Assembly: GCF_963662255.1 (NCBI RefSeq) | Contig: NW_026912196.1 | Location: forward strand, 136,501 to 200,500 | DNA length: 64,000 bases | Source of the DNA: Cinclus cinclus | Taxonomy: Eukaryota; Chordata; Aves; Passeriformes; Cinclidae | Reading direction: 5' to 3' | In this document: positions 49,645 through 62,055 of the stretch, in pieces | Layout: each line of letters starts with the position of its first letter | Numbering within the stretch: the stretch's first letter is position 1 | The notes under the pieces: generated by a model | Seen by the model: the letters and a program-made list of their open reading frames with translations, nothing else | Told to the model about the DNA's origin: nothing | Databases searched by the model: none | Position numbers and translations under genes: made by a program

Positions 49645-51023
49645 GCAGGACAAATTTCTATGCTGGAACAGGATTGTCTGCGAGACAGCTCTCCGCAGCG
49701 CTAGTATTTGGCCAGGCTGAAATCAGCGCCACGGGAAGCCAATCTGACAAGCGGAGTGCAACGAGCGCGGCGATATGGGGCCACTTGGCAGGTGGCCGAA
49801 GAAAGACGGCTGCCCCGCGAATGGGGTGCCAGAAGGCAAGTTTCAGCAGGGCGTTGCGGGCGAGCTTAATGTGTAGCCGCAGTTGTTCTAGGCGAGATTG
49901 TAGCCGAGAAGCTTTCCGTCTCCATTCACGAGACAAGAAAAGCAGAACGCAATGGTCTAGAGGGTTGAGAAGAAAAGTGCTCGTAGCGAGCTCGTTGCGG
50001 CAGAAGCGAAAGCCAGGAGCAGCGTGCTCGCTGCGAGAAGTAGACGGCGCTTCGCCTCCTTGGGAAGGAAATGGCGTCTGGGCACGAACGGCAGCCAGCG
50101 AAGCTTCAGAACAGCAGGCTGTTCTGCTCAGCGTACGAGCCTGAAGTGAGTGGCAAGGGCTAAGGGGACAGTCCCAAGGCATCTAGCTTTCCTGCTAGCA
50201 ATGCCATTTCTACCCTGCTGTGGAAAACATTGTCCTCTGCCCTTCTGCTCCGAGAGGCAGAGAGCACCTCGGCAGACGCAGTGCAGAGGGAAAGGACACA
50301 CTATCCGAGGGAGCGTGACGCCGCTTAGGCAGGCAAAGCAGAAAGGTGCCGCCCGGCACTGGCTTTGACTCCCTGAGCTTCCTTGCTAGGACAGCAGCTG
50401 CCGAAAGCTGGCAACTAGGCTGCCAGAGTGCAGAATGTCGGCGGTCTGGCACGCCTGCTTGCCGAAAGCCAGGATCAGCGAGACAGCGTGCTAGGCTCTG
50501 TTTCACAGCACCTTGGAGAACACGCCCTTGAAGAATGCCGTCTCTGTTCCGCAAAAGCTCTGCCACAGTGAAGGTGGAAGAAGCAGCCTGTGGCCACGGG
50601 CAGAGCTGGTCAACAGCTGCGCCTAACTTTCCCAAGCTGCGAGAGCATTCTCAGCCGAGTTCTGCTTTGACAGAGCTATTGCTGAACTTTTGCAGTCCCG
50701 GAGGCTGCTGAAACCAAGGCTGTGTTCTGCCTCTTCATTCTTGCCTTCCTGTGCTCCAGCGAGAAGTGAAGCTCTGGCACGGCATTCAGCTTTGCCGCCT
50801 CTCTGCACGGAAAGCACTAGACAGAACTAGTGCGCTTCGTGCATGCTCTCTCCTCGCTTTTATGGTCACTGCTCTGCTTTTTGCTTGGCAGCGTTCCAAG
50901 GGTCCACGGCATACCTCTCGCACAGCGAGAGGTGGCCGGCGAGGAATACTTGCTGGCTTAAGTCGTTCCATGCTCAAGGCATTCATCAGAGCAACACCAT
51001 GGGGGAAAAGAGGGGGGAACATT
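49645..51023 (+). repeat. Repeat unit 37
   Basis: Site string C-A-C-C-C-C-C-A. No private change seen. Confidence 0.97.
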
Positions 51024-52402
51024 GCAGGACAAATTTCTATGCTGGAACAGGATTGTCTGCGAGACAGCTCTCCGCAGCGCTAGTATTTGGCCAGGCTGAA
51101 ATCAGCGCCACGGGAAGCCAATCTGACAAGCGGAGTGCAACGAGCGCGGCGATATGGGGCCACTTGGCAGGTGGCCGAAGAAAGACGGCTGCCCCGCGAA
51201 TGGGGTGCCAGAAGGCAAGTTTCAGCAGGGCGTTGCGGGCGAGCTTAATGTGTAGCCGCAGTTGTTCTAGGCGAGATTGTAGCCGAGAAGCTTTCCGTCT
51301 CCATTCACGAGACAAGAAAAGCAGAACGCAATGGTCTAGAGGGTTGAGAAGAAAAGTGCTCGTAGCGAGCTCGTTGCGGCAGAAGCGAAAGCCAGGAGCA
51401 GCGTGCTCGCTGCGAGAAGTAGACGGCGCTTCGCCTCCTTGGGAAGGAAATGGCGTCTGGGCACGAACGGCAGCCAGCGAAGCTTCAGAACAGCAGGCTG
51501 TTCTGCTCAGCGTACGAGCCTGAAGTGAGTGGCAAGGGCTAAGGGGACAGTCCCAAGGCATCTAGCTTTCCTGCTAGCAATGCCATTTCTACCCTGCTGT
51601 GGAAAACATTGTCCTCTGCCCTTCTGCTCCGAGAGGCAGAGAGCACCTCGGCAGACGCAGTGCAGAGGGAAAGGACACAGTATCCGAGGGAGCGTGACGC
51701 CGCTTAGGCGGGCAAAGCAGAAAGGTGCCGCCCGGCACTGGCTTTGACTCCCTGAGCTTCCTTGCTAGGACAGCAGCTGCCGAAAGCTGGCAACTAGGCT
51801 GCCAGAGTGCAGAATGTCGGCGGTCTGGCACGCCTGCTTGCCGAAAGCCAGGATCAGCGAGACAGCGTGCTAGGCTCTGTTTCACAGCACCTTGGAGAAC
51901 ACGCCCTTGAAGAATGCCGTCTCTGTTCCGCAAAAGCTCTGCCACAGTGAAGGTGGAAGAAGCAGCCTGTGGCCACGGGCAGAGCTGGTCAACAGCTGCG
52001 CCTAACTTTCCCAAGCTGCGAGAGCATTCTCAGCCGAGTTCTGCTTTGACAGAGCTATTGCTGAACTTTTGCAGTCCCGGAGGCTGCTGAAACCAAGGCT
52101 GTGTTCTGCCTCTTCATTCTTGCCTTCCTGTGCTCCAGCGAGAAGTGAAGCTCTGGCACGGCATTCAGCTTTGCCGCCTCTCTGCACGGAAAGCACTAGA
52201 CAGAACTAGTGCGCTTCGTGCATGCTCTCTCCTCGCTTTTATGGTCACTGCTCTGCTTTTTGCTTGGCAGCGTTCCAAGGGTCCACGGCATACCTCTCGC
52301 ACAGCGAGAGGTGGCCGGCGAGGAATACTTGCTGGCTTAAGTCGTTCCATGCTCAAGGCATTCATCAGAGCAACACCATGGGGGAAAAGAGGGGGGAACA
52401 TT
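51024..52402 (+). repeat. Repeat unit 38
   Basis: Site string G-G-C-C-C-C-C-A. Units 38, 39 and 40 form a one-step series, adding p1275T and then p987G. Confidence 0.97.
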
Positions 52403-53781
52403 GCAGGACAAATTTCTATGCTGGAACAGGATTGTCTGCGAGACAGCTCTCCGCAGCGCTAGTATTTGGCCAGGCTGAAATCAGCGCCACGGGAAGCCAA
52501 TCTGACAAGCGGAGTGCAACGAGCGCGGCGATATGGGGCCACTTGGCAGGTGGCCGAAGAAAGACGGCTGCCCCGCGAATGGGGTGCCAGAAGGCAAGTT
52601 TCAGCAGGGCGTTCCGGGCGAGCTTAATGTGTAGCCGCAGTTGTTCTAGGCGAGATTGTAGCCGAGAAGCTTTCCGTCTCCATTCACGAGACAAGAAAAG
52701 CAGAACGCAATGGTCTAGAGGGTTGAGAAGAAAAGTGCTCGTAGCGAGCTCGTTGCGGCAGAAGCGAAAGCCAGGAGCAGCGTGCTCGCTGCGAGAAGTA
52801 GACGGCGCTTCGCCTCCTTGGGAAGGAAATGGCGTCTGGGCACGAACGGCAGCCAGCGAAGCTTCAGAACAGCAGGCTGTTCTGCTCAGCGTACGAGCCT
52901 GAAGTGAGTGGCAAGGGCTAAGGGGACAGTCCCAAGGCATCTAGCTTTCCTGCTAGCAATGCCATTTCTACCCTGCTGTGGAAAACATTGTCCTCTGCCC
53001 TTCTGCTCCGAGAGGCAGAGAGCACCTCGGCAGACGCAGTGCAGAGGGAAAGGACACAGTATCCGAGGGAGCGTGACGCCGCTTAGGCGGGCAAAGCAGA
53101 AAGGTGCCGCCCGGCACTGGCTTTGACTCCCTGAGCTTCCTTGCTAGGACAGCAGCTGCCGAAAGCTGGCAACTAGGCTGCCAGAGTGCAGAATGTCGGC
53201 GGTCTGGCACGCCTGCTTGCCGAAAGCCAGGATCAGCGAGACAGCGTGCTAGGCTCTGTTTCACAGCACCTTGGAGAACACGCCCTTGAAGAATGCCGTC
53301 TCTGTTCCGCAAAAGCTCTGCCACAGTGAAGGTGGAAGAAGCAGCCTGTGGCCACGGGCAGAGCTGGTCAACAGCTGCGCCTAACTTTCCCAAGCTGCGA
53401 GAGCATTCTCAGCCGAGTTCTGCTTTGACAGAGCTATTGCTGAACTTTTGCAGTCCCGGAGGCTGCTGAAACCAAGGCTGTGTTCTGCCTCTTCATTCTT
53501 GCCTTCCTGTGCTCCAGCGAGAAGTGAAGCTCTGGCACGGCATTCAGCTTTGCCGCCTCTCTGCACGGAAAGCACTAGACAGAACTAGTGCGCTTCGTGC
53601 ATGCTCTCTCCTCGCTTTTATGGTCACTGCTCTGCTTTTTGCTTGGCAGCGTTCCAAGGGTCCACGGCATACCTCTTGCACAGCGAGAGGTGGCCGGCGA
53701 GGAATACTTGCTGGCTTAAGTCGTTCCATGCTCAAGGCATTCATCAGAGCAACACCATGGGGGAAAAGAGGGGGGAACATT
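52403..53781 (+). repeat. Repeat unit 39
   Basis: Site string G-G-C-C-C-T-C-A. Private G to C at 52614 (p212). Confidence 0.97.
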
Positions 53782-55160
53782 GCAGGACAAATTTCTATGC
53801 TGGAACAGGATTGTCTGCGAGACAGCTCTCCGCAGCGCTAGTATTTGGCCAGGCTGAAATCAGCGCCACGGGAAGCCAATCTGACAAGCGGAGTGCAACG
53901 AGCGCGGCGATATGGGGCCACTTGGCAGGTGGCCGAAGAAAGACGGCTGCCCCGCGAATGGGGTGCCAGAAGGCAAGTTTCAGCAGGGCGTTGCGGGCGA
54001 GCTTAATGTGTAGCCGCAGTTGTTCTAGGCGAGATTGTAGCCGAGAAGCTTTCCGTCTCCATTCACGAGACAAGAAAAGCAGAACGCAATGGTCTAGAGG
54101 GTTGAGAAGAAAAGTGCTCGTAGCGAGCTCGTTGCGGCAGAAGCGAAAGCCAGGAGCAGCGTGCTCGCTGCGAGAAGTAGACGGCGCTTCGCCTCCTTGG
54201 GAAGGAAATGGCGTCTGGGCACGAACGGCAGCCAGCGAAGCTTCAGAACAGCAGGCTGTTCTGCTCAGCGTACGAGCCTGAAGTGAGTGGCAAGGGCTAA
54301 GGGGACAGTCCCAAGGCATCTAGCTTTCCTGCTAGCAATGCCATTTCTACCCTGCTGTGGAAAACATTGTCCTCTGCCCTTCTGCTCCGAGAGGCAGAGA
54401 GCACCTCGGCAGACGCAGTGCAGAGGGAAAGGACACAGTATCCGAGGGAGCGTGACGCCGCTTAGGCGGGCAAAGCAGAAAGGTGCCGCCCGGCACTGGC
54501 TTTGACTCCCTGAGCTTCCTTGCTAGGACAGCAGCTGCCGAAAGCTGGCAACTAGGCTGCCAGAGTGCAGAATGTCGGCGGTCTGGCACGCCTGCTTGCC
54601 GAAAGCCAGGATCAGCGAGACAGCGTGCTAGGCTCTGTTTCACAGCACCTTGGAGAACACGCCCTTGAAGAATGCCGTCTCTGTTCCGCAAAAGCTCTGC
54701 CACAGTGAAGGTGGAAGAAGCAGCCTGTGGCCACGGGCAGAGCTGGTCAACAGCTGCGCCTAACTTTGCCAAGCTGCGAGAGCATTCTCAGCCGAGTTCT
54801 GCTTTGACAGAGCTATTGCTGAACTTTTGCAGTCCCGGAGGCTGCTGAAACCAAGGCTGTGTTCTGCCTCTTCATTCTTGCCTTCCTGTGCTCCAGCGAG
54901 AAGTGAAGCTCTGGCACGGCATTCAGCTTTGCCGCCTCTCTGCACGGAAAGCACTAGACAGAACTAGTGCGCTTCGTGCATGCTCTCTCCTCGCTTTTAT
55001 GGTCACTGCTCTGCTTTTTGCTTGGCAGCGTTCCAAGGGTCCACGGCATACCTCTTGCACAGCGAGAGGTGGCCGGCGAGGAATACTTGCTGGCTTAAGT
55101 CGTTCCATGCTCAAGGCATTCATCAGAGCAACACCATGGGGGAAAAGAGGGGGGAACATT
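53782..55160 (+). repeat. Repeat unit 40
   Basis: Site string G-G-G-C-C-T-C-A, identical to unit 44. It opens the block 40-42 that resembles block 44-46. Confidence 0.97.
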
Positions 55161-56539
55161 GCAGGACAAATTTCTATGCTGGAACAGGATTGTCTGCGAG
55201 ACAGCTCTCCGCAGCGCTAGTATTTGGCCAGGCTGAAATCAGCGCCACGGGAAGCCAATCTGACAAGCGGAGTGCAACGAGCGCGGCGATATGGGGCCAC
55301 TTGGCAGGTGGCCGAAGAAAGACGGCTGCCCCGCGAATGGGGTGCCAGAAGGCAAGTTTCAGCAGGGCGTTGCGGGCGAGCTTAATGTGTAGCCGCAGTT
55401 GTTCTAGGCGAGATTGTAGCCGAGAAGCTTTCCGTCTCCATTCACGAGACAAGAAAAGCAGAACGCAATGGTCTAGAGGGTTGAGAAGAAAAGTGCTCGT
55501 AGCGAGCTCGTTGCGGCAGAAGCGAAAGCCAGGAGCAGCGTGCTCGCTGCGAGAAGTAGACGGCGCTTCGCCTCCTTGGGAAGGAAATGGCGTCTGGGCA
55601 CGAACGGCAGCCAGCGAAGCTTCAGAACAGCAGGCTGTTCTGCTCAGCGTACGAGCCTGAAGTGAGTGGCAAGGGCTAAGGGGACAGTCCCAAGGCATCT
55701 AGCTTTCCTGCTAGCAATGCCATTTCTACCCTGCTGTGGAAAACATTGTCCTCTGCCCTTCTGCTCCGAGAGGCAGAGAGCACCTCGGCAGACGCAGTGC
55801 AGAGGGAAAGGACACACTATCCGAGGGAGCGTGACGCCGCTTAGGCAGGCAAAGCAGAAAGGTGCCGCCCGGCACTGGCTTTGACTCCCTGAGCTTCCTT
55901 GCTAGGACAGCAGCTGCCGAAAGCTGGCAACTAGGCTGCCAGAGTGCAGAATGTCGGCGGTCTGGCACGCCTGCTTGCCGAAAGCCAGGATCAGCGAGAC
56001 AGCGTGCTAGGCTCTGTTTCACAGCACCTTGGAGAACACGCCCTTGAAGAATGCCGTCTCTGTTCCGCAAAAGCTCTGCCACAGTGAAGGTGGAAGAAGC
56101 AGCCTGTGGCCACGGGCAGAGCTGGTCAACAGCTGCGCCTAACTTTGCCAAGCTGCGAGAGCATTCTCAGCCGAGTTCTGCTTTGACAGAGCTATTGCTG
56201 AACTTTTGCAGTCCCGGAGGCTGCTGAAACCAAGGCTGTGTTCTGCCTCTTCATTCTTGCCTTCCTGTGCTCCAGCGAGAAGTGAAGCTCTGGCACGGCA
56301 TTCAGCTTTGCCGCCTCTCTGCACGGAAAGCACTAGACAGAACTAGTGTGCTTCGTGCATGCTCTCTCCTCGCTTTTATGGTCACTGCTCTGCTTTTTGC
56401 TTGGCAGCGTTCCAAGGGTCCACGGCATACCTCTCGCACAGCGAGAGGTGGCCGGCGAGGAATATTTGCTGGCTTAAGTCGTTCCATGCTCAAGGCATTC
56501 ATCAGAGCAACACCATGGGGGAAAAGAGGGGGGAACATT
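55161..56539 (+). repeat. Repeat unit 41
   Basis: Site string C-A-G-T-C-C-T-A. Differs from unit 45 only at p687. Confidence 0.97.
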
Positions 56540-57918
56540 GCAGGACAAATTTCTATGCTGGAACAGGATTGTCTGCGAGACAGCTCTCCGCAGCGCTAGT
56601 ATTTGGCCAGGCTGAAATCAGCGCCACGGGAAGCCAATCTGACAAGCGGAGTGCAACGAGCGCGGCGATATGGGGCCACTTGGCAGGTGGCCGAAGAAAG
56701 ACGGCTGCCCCGCGAATGGGGTGCCAGAAGGCAAGTTTCAGCAGGGCGTTGCGGGCGAGCTTAATGTGTAGCCGCAGTTGTTCTAGGCGAGATTGTAGCC
56801 GAGAAGCTTTCCGTCTCCATTCACGAGACAAGAAAAGCAGAACGCAATGGTCTAGAGGGTTGAGAAGAAAAGTGCTCGTAGCGAGCTCGTTGCGGCAGAA
56901 GCGAAAGCCAGGAGCAGCGTGCTCGCTGCGAGAAGTAGACGGCGCTTCGCCTCCTTGGGAAGGAAATGGCGTCTGGGCACGAACGGCAGCCAGCGAAGCT
57001 TCAGAACAGCAGGCTGTTCTGCTCAGCGTACGAGCCTGAAGTGAGTGGCAAGGGCTAAGGGGACAGTCCCAAGGCATCTAGCTTTCCTGCTAGCAATGCC
57101 ATTTCTACCCTGCTGTGGAAAACATTGTCCTCTGCCCTTCTGCTCCGAGAGGCAGAGAGCACCTCGGCAGACGCAGTGCAGAGGGAAAGGACACACTATC
57201 CGAGGGAGCGTGACGCCGCTTAGGCAGGCAAAGCAGAAAGGTGCCGCCCGGCACTGGCTTTGACTCCCTGAGCTTCCTTGCTAGGACAGCAGCTGCCGAA
57301 AGCTGGCAACTAGGCTGCCAGAGTGCAGAATGTCGGCGGTCTGGCACGCCTGCTTGCCGAAAGCCAGGATCAGCGAGACAGCGTGCTAGGCTCTGTTTCA
57401 CAGCACCTTGGAGAACACGCCCTTGAAGAATGCCGTCTCTGTTCCGCAAAAGCTCTGCCACAGTGAAGGTGGAAGAAGCAGCCTGTGGCCACGGGCAGAG
57501 CTGGTCAACAGCTGCGCCTAACTTTCCCAAGCTGCGAGAGCATTCTCAGCCGAGTTCTGCTTTGACAGAGCTATTGCTGAACTTTTGCAGTCCCGGAGGC
57601 TGCTGAAACCAAGGCTGTGTTCTGCCTCTTCATTCTTGCCTTCCTGTGCTCCAGCGAGAAGTGAAGCTCTGGCACGGCATTCAGCTTTGCCGCCTCTCTG
57701 CACGGAAAGCACTAGACAGAACTAGTGTGCTTCGTGCATGCTCTCTCCTCGCTTTTATGGTCACTGCTCTGCTTTTTGCTTGGCAGCGTTCCAAGGGTCC
57801 ACGGCATACCTCTCGCACAGCGAGAGGTGGCCGGCGAGGAATATTTGCTGGCTTAAGTCGTTCCATGCTCAAGGCATTCATCAGAGCAACACCATGGGGG
57901 AAAAGAGGGGGGAACATT
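56540..57918 (+). repeat. Repeat unit 42
   Basis: Site string C-A-C-T-C-C-T-A. Differs from unit 46 only at p687. Confidence 0.97.
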
Positions 57919-59297
57919 GCAGGACAAATTTCTATGCTGGAACAGGATTGTCTGCGAGACAGCTCTCCGCAGCGCTAGTATTTGGCCAGGCTGAAATCAG
58001 CGCCACGGGAAGCCAATCTGACAAGCGGAGTGCAACGAGCGCGGCGATATGGGGCCACTTGGCAGGTGGCCGAAGAAAGACGGCTGCCCCGCGAATGGGG
58101 TGCCAGAAGGCAAGTTTCAGCAGGGCGTTGCGGGCGAGCTTAATGTGTAGCCGCAGTTGTTCTAGGCGAGATTGTAGCCGAGAAGCTTTCCGTCTCCATT
58201 CACGAGACAAGAAAAGCAGAACGCAATGGTCTAGAGGGTTGAGAAGAAAAGTGCTCGTAGCGAGCTCGTTGCGGCAGAAGCGAAAGCCAGGAGCAGCGTG
58301 CTCGCTGCGAGAAGTAGACGGCGCTTCGCCTCCTTGGGAAGGAAATGGCGTCTGGGCACGAACGGCAGCCAGCGAAGCTTCAGAACAGCAGGCTGTTCTG
58401 CTCAGCGTACGAGCCTGAAGTGAGTGGCAAGGGCTAAGGGGACAGTCCCAAGGCATCTAGCTTTCCTGCTAGCAATGCCATTTCTACCCTGCTGTGGAAA
58501 ACATTGTCCTCTGCCCTTCTGCTCCGAGAGGCAGAGAGCACCTCGGCAGACGCAGTGCAGAGGGAAAGGACACACTATCCGAGGGAGCGTGACGCCGCTT
58601 AGGCAGGCAAAGCAGAAAGGTGCCGCCCGGCACTGGCTTTGACTCCCTGAGCTTCCTTGCTAGGACAGCAGCTGCCGAAAGCTGGCAACTAGGCTGCCAG
58701 AGTGCAGAATGTCGGCGGTCTGGCACGCCTGCTTGCCGAAAGCCAGGATCAGCGAGACAGCGTGCTAGGCTCTGTTTCACAGCACCTTGGAGAACACGCC
58801 CTTGAAGAATGCCGTCTCTGTTCCGCAAAAGCTCTGCCACAGTGAAGGTGGAAGAAGCAGCCTGTGGCCACGGGCAGAGCTGGTCAACAGCTGCGCCTAA
58901 CTTTGCCAAGCTGCGAGAGCATTCTCAGCCGAGTTCTGCTTTGACAGAGCTATTGCTGAACTTTTGCAGTCCCGGAGGCTGCTGAAACCAAGGCTGTGTT
59001 CTGCCTCTTCATTCTTGCCTTCCTGTGCTCCAGCGAGAAGTGAAGCTCTGGCACGGCATTCAGCTTTGCCGCCTCTCTGCACGGAAAGCACTAGACAGAA
59101 CTAGTGTGCTTCGTGCATGCTCTCTCCTCGCTTTTATGGTCACTGCTCTGCTTTTTGCTTGGCAGCGTTCCAAGGGTCCACGGCATACCTCTCGCACAGC
59201 GAGAGGTGGCCGGCGAGGAATATTTGCTGGCTTAAGTCGTTCCATGCTCAAGGCATTCATCAGAGCAACACCATGGGGGAAAAGAGGGGGGAACATT
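57919..59297 (+). repeat. Repeat unit 43
   Basis: Site string C-A-G-T-C-C-T-A, identical to unit 41. No private change seen. Confidence 0.97.
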
Positions 59298-60676
59298 GCA
59301 GGACAAATTTCTATGCTGGAACAGGATTGTCTGCGAGACAGCTCTCCGCAGCGCTAGTATTTGGCCAGGCTGAAATCAGCGCCACGGGAAGCCAATCTGA
59401 CAAGCGGAGTGCAACGAGCGCGGCGATATGGGGCCACTTGGCAGGTGGCCGAAGAAAGACGGCTGCCCCGCGAATGGGGTGCCAGAAGGCAAGTTTCAGC
59501 AGGGCGTTGCGGGCGAGCTTAATGTGTAGCCGCAGTTGTTCTAGGCGAGATTGTAGCCGAGAAGCTTTCCGTCTCCATTCACGAGACAAGAAAAGCAGAA
59601 CGCAATGGTCTAGAGGGTTGAGAAGAAAAGTGCTCGTAGCGAGCTCGTTGCGGCAGAAGCGAAAGCCAGGAGCAGCGTGCTCGCTGCGAGAAGTAGACGG
59701 CGCTTCGCCTCCTTGGGAAGGAAATGGCGTCTGGGCACGAACGGCAGCCAGCGAAGCTTCAGAACAGCAGGCTGTTCTGCTCAGCGTACGAGCCTGAAGT
59801 GAGTGGCAAGGGCTAAGGGGACAGTCCCAAGGCATCTAGCTTTCCTGCTAGCAATGCCATTTCTACCCTGCTGTGGAAAACATTGTCCTCTGCCCTTCTG
59901 CTCCGAGAGGCAGAGAGCACCTCGGCAGACGCAGTGCAGAGGGAAAGGACACAGTATCCGAGGGAGCGTGACGCCGCTTAGGCGGGCAAAGCAGAAAGGT
60001 GCCGCCCGGCACTGGCTTTGACTCCCTGAGCTTCCTTGCTAGGACAGCAGCTGCCGAAAGCTGGCAACTAGGCTGCCAGAGTGCAGAATGTCGGCGGTCT
60101 GGCACGCCTGCTTGCCGAAAGCCAGGATCAGCGAGACAGCGTGCTAGGCTCTGTTTCACAGCACCTTGGAGAACACGCCCTTGAAGAATGCCGTCTCTGT
60201 TCCGCAAAAGCTCTGCCACAGTGAAGGTGGAAGAAGCAGCCTGTGGCCACGGGCAGAGCTGGTCAACAGCTGCGCCTAACTTTGCCAAGCTGCGAGAGCA
60301 TTCTCAGCCGAGTTCTGCTTTGACAGAGCTATTGCTGAACTTTTGCAGTCCCGGAGGCTGCTGAAACCAAGGCTGTGTTCTGCCTCTTCATTCTTGCCTT
60401 CCTGTGCTCCAGCGAGAAGTGAAGCTCTGGCACGGCATTCAGCTTTGCCGCCTCTCTGCACGGAAAGCACTAGACAGAACTAGTGCGCTTCGTGCATGCT
60501 CTCTCCTCGCTTTTATGGTCACTGCTCTGCTTTTTGCTTGGCAGCGTTCCAAGGGTCCACGGCATACCTCTTGCACAGCGAGAGGTGGCCGGCGAGGAAT
60601 ACTTGCTGGCTTAAGTCGTTCCATGCTCAAGGCATTCATCAGAGCAACACCATGGGGGAAAAGAGGGGGGAACATT
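59298..60676 (+). repeat. Repeat unit 44
   Basis: Site string G-G-G-C-C-T-C-A, identical to unit 40. No private change seen. Confidence 0.97.
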
Positions 60677-62055
60677 GCAGGACAAATTTCTATGCTGGAA
60701 CAGGATTGTCTGCGAGACAGCTCTCCGCAGCGCTAGTATTTGGCCAGGCTGAAATCAGCGCCACGGGAAGCCAATCTGACAAGCGGAGTGCAACGAGCGC
60801 GGCGATATGGGGCCACTTGGCAGGTGGCCGAAGAAAGACGGCTGCCCCGCGAATGGGGTGCCAGAAGGCAAGTTTCAGCAGGGCGTTGCGGGCGAGCTTA
60901 ATGTGTAGCCGCAGTTGTTCTAGGCGAGATTGTAGCCGAGAAGCTTTCCGTCTCCATTCACGAGACAAGAAAAGCAGAACGCAATGGTCTAGAGGGTTGA
61001 GAAGAAAAGTGCTCGTAGCGAGCTCGTTGCGGCAGAAGCGAAAGCCAGGAGCAGCGTGCTCGCTGCGAGAAGTAGACGGCGCTTCGCCTCCTTGGGAAGG
61101 AAATGGCGTCTGGGCACGAACGGCAGCCAGCGAAGCTTCAGAACAGCAGGCTGTTCTGCTCAGCGTACGAGCCTGAAGTGAGTGGCAAGGGCTAAGGGGA
61201 CAGTCCCAAGGCATCTAGCTTTCCTGCTAGCAATGCCATTTCTACCCTGCTGTGGAAAACATTGTCCTCTGCCCTTCTGCTCCGAGAGGCAGAGAGCACC
61301 TCGGCAGACGCAGTGCAGAGGGAAAGGACACACTATCCGAGGGAGCGTGACGCCGCTTAGGCGGGCAAAGCAGAAAGGTGCCGCCCGGCACTGGCTTTGA
61401 CTCCCTGAGCTTCCTTGCTAGGACAGCAGCTGCCGAAAGCTGGCAACTAGGCTGCCAGAGTGCAGAATGTCGGCGGTCTGGCACGCCTGCTTGCCGAAAG
61501 CCAGGATCAGCGAGACAGCGTGCTAGGCTCTGTTTCACAGCACCTTGGAGAACACGCCCTTGAAGAATGCCGTCTCTGTTCCGCAAAAGCTCTGCCACAG
61601 TGAAGGTGGAAGAAGCAGCCTGTGGCCACGGGCAGAGCTGGTCAACAGCTGCGCCTAACTTTGCCAAGCTGCGAGAGCATTCTCAGCCGAGTTCTGCTTT
61701 GACAGAGCTATTGCTGAACTTTTGCAGTCCCGGAGGCTGCTGAAACCAAGGCTGTGTTCTGCCTCTTCATTCTTGCCTTCCTGTGCTCCAGCGAGAAGTG
61801 AAGCTCTGGCACGGCATTCAGCTTTGCCGCCTCTCTGCACGGAAAGCACTAGACAGAACTAGTGTGCTTCGTGCATGCTCTCTCCTCGCTTTTATGGTCA
61901 CTGCTCTGCTTTTTGCTTGGCAGCGTTCCAAGGGTCCACGGCATACCTCTCGCACAGCGAGAGGTGGCCGGCGAGGAATATTTGCTGGCTTAAGTCGTTC
62001 CATGCTCAAGGCATTCATCAGAGCAACACCATGGGGGAAAAGAGGGGGGAACATT
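60677..62055 (+). repeat. Repeat unit 45
   Basis: Site string C-G-G-T-C-C-T-A, shared with unit 15. No private change seen. Confidence 0.97.
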